A DNA stretch of 8,893 bases from an uncultured Gemmatimonadota bacterium (GTDB taxonomy: Bacteria > Gemmatimonadota > Gemmatimonadetes > Longimicrobiales > Gaopeijiaceae): assembly GCA_937136445.1 (NCBI GenBank), contig CAKZOQ010000624.1, positions 1 through 8,893 on the forward strand, written 5' to 3'. Made by a program: the position numbers and the translations under genes. Of this stretch, positions 1 to 6,204 are shown piece by piece. How positions within the stretch are numbered: the stretch's first letter is position 1; every line of letters starts with the position of its first letter. The notes beneath the pieces are model-generated. The model saw only the letters and a program-made list of their open reading frames with translations, was not told where the DNA came from and made no database searches.

Positions 1-857
1 CCATGGAGAAGTACCGCCTGCTCCGGGAGGCGGTGGAGGCCCGCGGCCTGGGTCGGCTCCTGGTCCCCGAGGCCGCCGACGACGTCCAGCTCCTTCGGGT
101 CCACGACGCCGGCTACCTGAGGCGCGTGGTGTCCGGCGAACTGGACCGGGCGGAGGTCCGGGGGATCGGCTTTCCCTGGTCCCCGGAGCTGGTGGAGCGT
201 TCCCGTCGGTCGGCGGGGGGGACGCTGGGCGCCGCCGGCGCCGCGCTGGAGGACGGGGTGGGGGTGAACCTCGCCGGGGGGACGCACCACGCCTTTCCCG
301 ACCGGGGCGAGGGGTTCTGCGTCTTCAACGACGTGGCCGTGGCCATCCGGGCGCTCCAGGCCGAGGGCCGTCTGGAGCGGGCGGCCGTGCTGGACCTGGA
401 TGTCCACCAGGGGAACGGGACCGCCACCGTCTTCCGGGACGACGACGCGGTCTTCACCCTCTCGGTGCACGGCGAGGCCAACTACCCCTTCCGCAAGGAA
501 TCCAGCGACCGGGACCTGGGGCTCCCCGACGACGCCGGAGACGACCTCTTCCTGGGCGCCGTGGAGCGGGGGGTGGAGGAGGCGCTGGCCCATGGACCCG
601 AGCTGGCCTTCTACGTGGCGGGGGCCGACGCCTACGCCGGCGACCGCCTGGGTCGTCTAGGAGTCAGCCGGGAGGGAATGGCCCGCCGGGACGCCCTGGT
701 CTTCGACGCCTGTGCCGCCGTCGGCGTGCCAGTGGCGGTGGTCATGGGCGGAGGATATGCCGACCCGGTGGAGGAGACCGTCGCCATCCATCTGGCCACG
801 GTGGAGGCAGCGGCCCGAACCCTCCGCCGCGCCTCGGCGACCGGGCGGCCCGCATGA
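1..857 (+). CDS. Class IV (HDAC11-like) histone deacetylase family protein, 5' partial
   Basis: Zinc-dependent amidohydrolase of the histone deacetylase/acetoin-utilisation superfamily, predicted to remove acetyl or longer acyl groups from lysine or small amines in the cytoplasm. Residues are numbered from the ATG at position 3. Visible are GGTHHA with the His pair at 95-96, GFCVFND at 104-110, DLDVHQGNGT with probable zinc ligands D133 and H135, GAD with the third ligand D209, and GGGY with the catalytic Tyr252. The segment GDRLGRLGVS at 213-222, followed by RRDALVF, resembles human HDAC11, placing it in class IV rather than with AcuC. The ATG at 3 is probably internal. The family usually has about 20 more residues ending in a FPMEKYRLL-like stretch, and bases 1-2 (CC) fit a preceding Pro codon, so the real start lies left of the window. 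It overlaps the next gene by 4 nt. The family is firm; the substrate is unknown. Confidence 0.9.
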   Translation, partial: MEKYRLLREAVEARGLGRLLVPEAADDVQLLRVHDAGYLRRVVSGELDRAEVRGIGFPWSPELVERSRRSAGGTLGAAGAALEDGVGVNLAGGTHHAFPDRGEGFCVFNDVAVAIRALQAEGRLERAAVLDLDVHQGNGTATVFRDDDAVFTLSVHGEANYPFRKESSDRDLGLPDDAGDDLFLGAVERGVEEALAHGPELAFYVAGADAYAGDRLGRLGVSREGMARRDALVFDACAAVGVPVAVVMGGGYADPVEETVAIHLATVEAAARTLRRASATGRPA

Positions 858-1840
858 GCGCCCTGGACCGCCTCCAGGCGTGGCCCCGCAGGACCCTCGC
901 CCACCTCCCCACCCCTCTCGTCTCCGCCCCGAATCTCCGGCGGGCGCTGGGCGCCGACGCCCCCGAGCTCCACCTGAAGCTGGATGCCGAGACCGGGCTT
1001 GGGCTGGGCGGCAACAAGGTGCGCAAGCTGGAGTTCGTCCTGGCTCCGGACCGCCTCGACGGCGTGACGGCTCTGGTCACCGCCGGGGGGCCGCAGTCCA
1101 ACCACTGTCGGGTGACCGCCGCCGCCGCCGCCCGCCTCGGGCTCCGGTGCGTCCTGGTCCTCAACGGCCCAGAGCCCGACGAGCCTCGGGGCAACGCCCT
1201 CCTCCACCGACTCTTCGGCGCCGAGATCCGGACCGTCGCCCGCCGGGAGGAGCGAGCCCCCACCATGGAGACCGTGGCCCGGGAGATCGCCGACGCGGGG
1301 GGGCGGGCCCTGGTGATCCCGGTGGGCGCGTCGGACGGGCTGGGCACCCTGGGGTATGCGGCGGCATTCCTGGAGCTGGACGCCCAGCTCGCCAGCCTCC
1401 CGCCTCGGGAGGTCACCTGGATCTTCACCTCCGCCTCCTCCTGCGGGACGGTGGCCGGGCTCCTCCTGAGCGTGTCGCTCCTGGACCGTGCGAACCTCCG
1501 GCTGGTGGGCGTCAGCGCGGACCTCATGGCCTTCGACCTTCGCCGGACGACGCTGGAGCTGGCCCGGGAGGGCGGGAACCTCCTGGGGTTCGGAGGAGAG
1601 ATCCGTCAGGGCGCGTTGGCCGCCGCGGACGAGTACGTGGGCCGCGGGTACGGCATGCCCACGCCGGCTGCGGAGGAGGCGACGCGCCTCTTCGGATCCC
1701 TGGAAGGCGTGGTCCTGGACCCCGTCTACTCCGCCAAGGCGGCCGCCGGGATGGTGGACTGGATCCGGCGGGGCAGCGTGCCTCCGGACCATCGAGTGGT
1801 CTTCCTGCACACGGGCGGCCACCCGGCTCTGCTGGTCTGA
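854..1840 (+). CDS. PLP-dependent D-cysteine desulfhydrase/ACC deaminase family enzyme
   Basis: Fold-type II PLP enzyme of 328 aa, the usual family length, predicted cytoplasmic. GGNKVRKLEF at 52-61 carries the PLP lysine K55. QSNH at 81-84 is the conserved Ser-Asn-His loop. PVGASDGLGTLGY at 156-168, GYG with Y266, DPVY with Y292 and HTGG at 319-322 follow in family order. At the two positions known to separate ACC deaminase (Glu, Leu) from D-cysteine desulfhydrase (Ser/Thr, Thr), this protein has S293 and T320. That argues for D-cysteine desulfhydrase-type chemistry (D-Cys to pyruvate, sulfide and ammonia) and against ACC deaminase. Oddities: the usual KRDD/KRED motif before the PLP lysine reads KLDAE (42-46), and the glycine-rich phosphate loop (usually GSGGT) reads SSCGT (195-199), so the substrate may differ. 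The start ATG overlaps the upstream stop as ATGA and no clear Shine-Dalgarno is seen, suggesting coupled translation. Confidence 0.85.
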   Translation: MSALDRLQAWPRRTLAHLPTPLVSAPNLRRALGADAPELHLKLDAETGLGLGGNKVRKLEFVLAPDRLDGVTALVTAGGPQSNHCRVTAAAAARLGLRCVLVLNGPEPDEPRGNALLHRLFGAEIRTVARREERAPTMETVAREIADAGGRALVIPVGASDGLGTLGYAAAFLELDAQLASLPPREVTWIFTSASSCGTVAGLLLSVSLLDRANLRLVGVSADLMAFDLRRTTLELAREGGNLLGFGGEIRQGALAAADEYVGRGYGMPTPAAEEATRLFGSLEGVVLDPVYSAKAAAGMVDWIRRGSVPPDHRVVFLHTGGHPALLV

Positions 1841-1872
1841 GCCGGCCCGTGGCGGCGACCCCCTTCGACCTC

Positions 1873-1885
1873 TAGTCTTGGGGCC
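1873..1885 (+). promoter_or_regulatory. Putative leaderless promoter -10 box of the exporter operon
   Basis: TAGTCT at 1873-1878 fits a TANNNT -10 element and ends 7 nt before the ATG at 1886, so transcription would begin at or next to the start codon. No purine-rich Shine-Dalgarno lies in the gap. No convincing -35 hexamer is seen 16-18 nt upstream. The 45-nt gap after the previous stop leaves room for a separate promoter. The same layout recurs at 8873-8884. This is inferred from position and pattern only. Confidence 0.45.
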
Positions 1886-2602
1886 ATGTCCATGACGGAC
1901 CCCGTCGTGATCCGCGCCCGAGATCTGACCAAGACCTATCGCATGGGTGAGGTCGAGGTGCACGCGCTCCGGGCGGTGGACCTGGACCTGACACAGGGTG
2001 AGCTCGTGGTGCTCCTGGGAGCCTCGGGGAGCGGCAAGTCGACCCTCCTGAACATCGTCGGCGGCCTCGATCGACCCACGAGTGGCCGGGTCTGGTACCA
2101 CGATCAGGAGCTCACCGGGCTCGAGGAGGGGGACCTCACCAACTATCGACGACGCCATGTGGGCTTCGTCTTCCAGTCCTACAACCTCATCCCCAGCCTC
2201 ACCGCCCGTGAGAACGTCGCCCTCGTCACCGACATCGCCCGGGACCCGCGGGACGCCGGAGACGCCCTCGCCCTGGTCGGCCTCCAGGACCGCCTGGACC
2301 ACTTCCCCGCCCAGCTCTCCGGAGGGGAGCAGCAGCGGGTGGCCATCGCCCGGGCCGTCGCGAAGCGCCCGGACCTCCTCCTCTGCGATGAGCCTACCGG
2401 GGCCCTGGACGTGGAGACCGGGAAGAAGGTCCTCTCCGTCCTGGACGAGGTGAACCGGGAGACCGACACCACCACCGCCGTCATCACCCACAACGCCGCC
2501 ATCGGCCGCATGGCGGACCGGGTCATCCACATGAGCAGCGGCGAGATCTCGGGGGTCGAGACCAACGAGCGGCGGGCCTCGGTGGACGACGTCGCATGGT
2601 GA
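1886..2602 (+). CDS. ABC transporter ATP-binding protein, MacB/LolD type
   Basis: Stand-alone nucleotide-binding subunit (238 aa) that would power the permease encoded next. It sits on the cytoplasmic face of the inner membrane as a dimer. All ATPase motifs are intact: A-loop Y18, Walker A GASGSGKST at 45-53, Q-loop Q97, signature LSGGEQQ at 144-150, Walker B LLLCDE at 164-169 with catalytic E169, D-loop ALD at 173-175 and switch H202. Length and motif spacing match the LolD/MacB/FtsE subfamily, which works with FtsX-type permeases. The ATG at 1886 is chosen because it sits just behind a TANNNT box; the ATG at 1892 is an alternative that would drop two residues. The 3' end overlaps the permease start by 7 nt, indicating one operon and probable translational coupling. 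Substrate cannot be told from an ATPase. Confidence 0.93.
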   Translation: MSMTDPVVIRARDLTKTYRMGEVEVHALRAVDLDLTQGELVVLLGASGSGKSTLLNIVGGLDRPTSGRVWYHDQELTGLEEGDLTNYRRRHVGFVFQSYNLIPSLTARENVALVTDIARDPRDAGDALALVGLQDRLDHFPAQLSGGEQQRVAIARAVAKRPDLLLCDEPTGALDVETGKKVLSVLDEVNRETDTTTAVITHNAAIGRMADRVIHMSSGEISGVETNERRASVDDVAW

Positions 2603-4971
2603 GGGCTCCACGGGCGCTGACCCGGAAGCTCCTCCGGGACCTATGGCACCTCCGGGGGCAGATGGGCTCCATCGCGCTGGTGGTGGCCACCGGGGTCATG
2701 ACCGTGCTGACCATGCGGGGAGGCTACGAGTCGCTCCGGGACGCCCAGGCGGCGTACTACAGCGAGACCCGCTTCCCGGAGGTGTGGAGCAACCTGGAGC
2801 GCGCCCCCCGCGCCGCCGAGGAGGGACTGGCGGCGCTTGAGGGCGTCTCCGCCGTGGAGACCCGGGTGACCTTCCTGGCCCGCCTGCGCCTGCCGGGGCT
2901 GAGCGTCCCGGGCACCGGCCTCTTCGTCTCCCTGCCGGAGCGGGGTCGTCCCGCGCTGGGCGACGTGGTCCTGCAGTCGGGCCGGCTTCCCACGCCCGGG
3001 GCGCTGGACGAGGTGCTGATCAGCCAGACCTTCGCCACCGCCCGGGATCTGCAGCCCGGCGACACGGTCCGCGCCGTCCTCAACGGGCGGGCCCGGACGC
3101 TGGACGTGGTGGGGACGGCGGTTTCTCCAGAACACAGCTACTCGGTGCCCCCCGGCGCCCTCTACCCCGACGACGAGCGCTACGGGGTCTTCTGGATGCG
3201 CCGTGATGTCCTGGGACCTCTCTACGACATGGAGGGAGCCTTCAACGAAGCGGCCTTCGACCTGGCGCCGGGCGCGGATCCGGCGAGGGTCATGGCCGCC
3301 ATCGACGACGCGCTGGACCCCTACGGCGGCCGGGGCGCCTACCCCCGGGCCGACCAGTTCTCCCACCAGATCCTCCAGGGGGAGCTGGACTCGAACCGGG
3401 TCATGGGTACCGCCATTCCGGCCGTCTTCCTGGGGATCGCCGCCTTCCTCCTCCACATCGTCCTGGGCCGGCTCATCACCACCCAGCGCACCCAGATCGG
3501 CGTCCTCAAGGCCTTCGGGTATTCCCACCGGGAGATCGGGACGCACTTCCTGGCCATGGCCGGGGTGGCCGCCGGGCTGGGTGCGTTGGCGGGAGGGGTC
3601 GCGGGTGTGGCGCTGGGTGGGGCCTTCGTGGAGCTCTACGGGGTCTACTTCAACTTCCCGGCGTTGGAGTATCGTCTGAGCCTGCCTCTGCTGCTCGGTG
3701 CCTCGGCCGTCACCATGGGCTCCGCCGTGCTCGGTGCCCTCCAGGGAGCGCGGCGGGCGGCGCGCATCCCGCCGGCGGAGGCCATGCGGCCGGCGCCACC
3801 CCCCTCCTTCGAGCCGGGCCCGCTGGAGCGGACGGGGCTGGGTCGGGCCCTCTCCTCGCCCGGGCGGATGATCCTCCGCAATCTGGAGCGGAGACCCATG
3901 CGAGCGCTCCTCTCCTCCCTGGGTGTGGCCTTCTCGGTGGCCATCCTGGTGGTGGGCGCCTTCATGTTCGACGGCGTGGAGCACATGATGGAGCTTCAGT
4001 TCCAGGTGGCGCAGCGAGAGGATCTGGAGGTGGCCTTCCGGGAGCCGCTGGACGCCTCGGTGCGCCACGAGCTCGCCCGTCTCGCCGGCGTCACCCGGGT
4101 GGAGCCCTACCGCCGGGAGCCTGCCCGCCTCCGCTCGGGGCATCGCGAGCGGGAGGTGGGGCTGACGGGGATGGAGCTGGACGGACGGCTCCGCCAGATC
4201 GTCGGCGCCCGGGGCGAGACCCACCCCCTCCCCGCCGAGGGGCTGGTGCTGAGCGCGATCCTGGCGGAGCGCCTGGCCGTGGAGGCCGGGGACAGCGTCA
4301 CCGTGGAGCTCCTGGAGGGTCGGCGGTCCGAGGGCACGGTGGCGGTGGCCGGGGTGATCGACGATTTCCTCGGCGTCTCGGCCAACCTGAACCGCGCCAC
4401 CCTGGACCGCATGGCGGGCGGAGGCGCTACGGTCTCCGGTGCCTGGCTCGCCGTCCAGGACGACGCTCGCGGCGAGCTCATGGGCCGGGTGGAGGAGCTG
4501 CCGGCGGTGGCCTCGGTGACCTCCCCGGCGCTGACCCTCCAGAACTTCCGGGACCAGCTCAGCGAGAGCCTCTTCATCGGGGTGGGATTCCTGCTGGGGT
4601 TCGCCGGAGTCATCTCGGTGGCGGTGATCTACAACGGAGCCCGCATCGCGCTGTCGGAGCGGGCCCGGGAGCTGGCGAGTCTCCGGGTGCTGGGCTTCCG
4701 CCGACGGGAGGTGGCCTTTCTCCTTCTGGGGGAGCAAGCGGTGGTCACCCTTCTGGCCATTCCCCTTGGGTGGCTCATGGGCTACCTGATGGCGCTGGCG
4801 CTGGTGGACTCCTTTCGCACCGAGACGTACCGGATTCCCATGATGGTGAGCGGTCGCACCTATCTCCTCTCGGCGCTCCTCACCCTCCTGGCGGCCGCCG
4901 GGAGCGCCTGGATCGTGCGACGCCGCATCGACGGTATGGATCTCATCGCCGTCCTGAAGACGCGAGAGTAG
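2596..4971 (+). CDS. ABC transporter permease with two FtsX/MacB-like repeats
   Basis: Inner-membrane permease of 791 aa built from two FtsX-type units. Likely membrane segments are at about 24-40, 272-293, 318-343, 362-382, 437-457, 656-680, 706-736 and 755-775. Each unit has one leading helix, a large extracytoplasmic domain (about 41-270 and 458-655) and three closing helices. Cytoplasmic coupling stretches RTQIGVLKAFGYS (298-310) and RELASLRVLGF (691-701) occupy matching places, and related tails (IPPAEAMRP at 391; MDLIAVLKTRE at 781) end each repeat, so an internal duplication is evident. MacB itself has one such unit of four helices plus a fused ATPase. Here the ATPase is separate and a single permease chain may supply both halves. 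The ATG at 2596 lies inside the end of the ATPase gene, 9 nt after a weak GGTGGA. Related proteins export lipids, peptides or antibiotics; no substrate is assigned. Confidence 0.9.
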   Translation: MVRAPRALTRKLLRDLWHLRGQMGSIALVVATGVMTVLTMRGGYESLRDAQAAYYSETRFPEVWSNLERAPRAAEEGLAALEGVSAVETRVTFLARLRLPGLSVPGTGLFVSLPERGRPALGDVVLQSGRLPTPGALDEVLISQTFATARDLQPGDTVRAVLNGRARTLDVVGTAVSPEHSYSVPPGALYPDDERYGVFWMRRDVLGPLYDMEGAFNEAAFDLAPGADPARVMAAIDDALDPYGGRGAYPRADQFSHQILQGELDSNRVMGTAIPAVFLGIAAFLLHIVLGRLITTQRTQIGVLKAFGYSHREIGTHFLAMAGVAAGLGALAGGVAGVALGGAFVELYGVYFNFPALEYRLSLPLLLGASAVTMGSAVLGALQGARRAARIPPAEAMRPAPPPSFEPGPLERTGLGRALSSPGRMILRNLERRPMRALLSSLGVAFSVAILVVGAFMFDGVEHMMELQFQVAQREDLEVAFREPLDASVRHELARLAGVTRVEPYRREPARLRSGHREREVGLTGMELDGRLRQIVGARGETHPLPAEGLVLSAILAERLAVEAGDSVTVELLEGRRSEGTVAVAGVIDDFLGVSANLNRATLDRMAGGGATVSGAWLAVQDDARGELMGRVEELPAVASVTSPALTLQNFRDQLSESLFIGVGFLLGFAGVISVAVIYNGARIALSERARELASLRVLGFRRREVAFLLLGEQAVVTLLAIPLGWLMGYLMALALVDSFRTETYRIPMMVSGRTYLLSALLTLLAAAGSAWIVRRRIDGMDLIAVLKTRE

Positions 4972-4974
4972 GGC

Positions 4975-4981
4975 AAGGAGG
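4975..4981 (+). promoter_or_regulatory. Strong Shine-Dalgarno for the membrane-fusion protein gene
   Basis: AAGGAGG lies 8 nt before the ATG at 4990 and is the clearest ribosome binding site in the window. It fixes the start at 4990 rather than the out-of-frame ATG at 4982. It also contrasts with the apparently leaderless or coupled starts elsewhere, suggesting this gene is initiated independently within the operon mRNA. Confidence 0.8.
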
Positions 4982-4989
4982 ATGACCTC

Positions 4990-6195
4990 ATGAAGACACG
5001 GAGCTGGTGGGCCCTGGGACTCGGGGGCGCGATCGTCGCCCTCCTGATCTGGGTCGCGCTGCGGCCTTCGGCGGTTCCCGTGGACGTGGTGGAGATCCGG
5101 CGGGACACCCTCTCCATCACGGTGGAGGAGGAGGGCCGCACCCGTGCCCAGGAGCTCTTTCGGGTCGCGGCGCCGGTCACCGGCCGACTTTCCCGACCCA
5201 CCCTGGAGGAGGGCACGGTGGTAGCTCGCGGGGATGTCCTGGTGACCCTCCGTCCGGCCCCGGACGATCCGCGCGTCCAGGCGGCCCGCGAGGCCGCGGT
5301 GGAGTCCGCCCGGGCCCGTCTGGCGCGTGCCGAGGCGGAGCAGGCGGAGGCGGCGGACCACGCCGAGCAGGCGCAGCGGGAGGTGGAGCGGCGGCGGCCC
5401 CTCCTGGAGATGGGCGCCCTGGCCGCCGAGTCCATGGAGCGCTTCGAGGAGGCCGCGCGCTCGGCTCGGGTGGCGGCCGAGGCCGGCGACGCCGCGGTCC
5501 GGGCCGCCCGCGCCGACCTGGAACAGGCCCGGGCCGCCCTCCTGGGGGCCGGCGCCGACTCCCTGGCACCCGGCGCCCTCCTCTCCGTGCGGGCCCCGGT
5601 GGCCGGCACCGTCCTCCGGGTGCTGGAGGAGAGCGAGCGGGTGGTAGCCGCCGGCACCCCTCTGGTGGAGCTCGCCGATCCCGCGGCGCTGGAGGTGACG
5701 GCGGACCTCCTGACGGAGGAGGCGGTCCGTGTCGCCCCGGGGAATCCCATGCTCATCACCGGATGGGGTGGAGGCCGGACCCTCCACGGCTCGGTGCGGC
5801 GGGTGGAGCCGTCGGCCTTCACCGAGATCTCGACGTTGGGGGTGGAGGAGCAGCGGGTGCGGGTGGTGGGGACCCTCCCGGATCCACCCCCGGAGCTCGG
5901 GGTGGGCTTCCGGCTGGAGGTCTCGGTCGTGGTCTGGCGGGGCACGGAGGTGCTGGCCGTCCCCGCCAGCGCGCTCTTCCGTCGGGATGGGCGATGGCAC
6001 CTCTTCCGGGTGGTGGACGGTCGGGCGGTCCTTACCGGGGTGGAGGTGGGGGAGCAGGGGTCCGGGCGGGCGGAGATCACTTCGGGGCTGGCCGAGGGAG
6101 ACCGGGTGATCCCCTTCCCCTCGGATCTGGTGGGGGACGGGGTGCGGGTGCGGGCCGTCGGGGCCTCGTCCGGCGGGGAAGGCGGGGGCGCCTGA
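4990..6195 (+). CDS. Periplasmic membrane-fusion (HlyD/MacA-like) subunit of the ABC exporter
   Basis: Adaptor protein (401 aa) predicted to be anchored in the inner membrane by one N-terminal helix (about 9-24, after a short MKTRSWW head) with the rest in the periplasm. There is no lipobox cysteine. The order is that of membrane-fusion proteins: first half of a lipoyl-like domain at about 58-88, an Ala/Glu/Arg-rich alpha-helical hairpin at about 93-184, second lipoyl half at about 198-228 (VRAPVAGTVLRV), then a beta-barrel region and a membrane-proximal domain to about 388, and a Gly/Ser-rich tail. MacA uses such a structure to link MacB to TolC. It begins 18 nt after the permease stop and is last in the operon. 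No outer-membrane channel gene is in the window, so a TolC-like partner would have to be encoded elsewhere. Its stop is 9 nt from the convergent ligD stop. Confidence 0.9.
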   Translation: MKTRSWWALGLGGAIVALLIWVALRPSAVPVDVVEIRRDTLSITVEEEGRTRAQELFRVAAPVTGRLSRPTLEEGTVVARGDVLVTLRPAPDDPRVQAAREAAVESARARLARAEAEQAEAADHAEQAQREVERRRPLLEMGALAAESMERFEEAARSARVAAEAGDAAVRAARADLEQARAALLGAGADSLAPGALLSVRAPVAGTVLRVLEESERVVAAGTPLVELADPAALEVTADLLTEEAVRVAPGNPMLITGWGGGRTLHGSVRRVEPSAFTEISTLGVEEQRVRVVGTLPDPPPELGVGFRLEVSVVVWRGTEVLAVPASALFRRDGRWHLFRVVDGRAVLTGVEVGEQGSGRAEITSGLAEGDRVIPFPSDLVGDGVRVRAVGASSGGEGGGA

Positions 6196-6204
6196 CCAAC
6201 GGCG

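Noticed and set aside
977..1840. ACC deaminase proper (plant-growth-promoting enzyme)
   Set aside because: The residues expected for ACC deaminase (Glu after DPVY and Leu before GG) are replaced by S293 and T320, which points to the D-cysteine desulfhydrase type.
1841..1872. Possible intrinsic terminator between the PLP enzyme gene and the exporter operon
   Set aside because: Only short GC-rich partial complementarity (GCCG...CGGC) is present, with no stable stem and no T-run.
632..2611. 659-codon minus-strand open frame across the deaminase and ATPase genes
   Set aside because: It is a shadow of three plus-strand genes with intact family motifs. The composition is low-complexity and there is no plausible start context.
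4982..4989. Alternative ATG at 4982 for the fusion-protein gene
   Set aside because: It is out of frame with the membrane-fusion protein and sits directly against the Shine-Dalgarno. The ATG at 4990 has proper 8-nt spacing.
2641..6000. 1119-codon open frame on the minus strand opposite the permease and fusion-protein genes
   Set aside because: It lies antisense to two well-supported genes and spans the junction between them. Its translation is rich in Gly, Arg, Pro and His with no recognisable domain, as expected from codon bias in GC-rich DNA.
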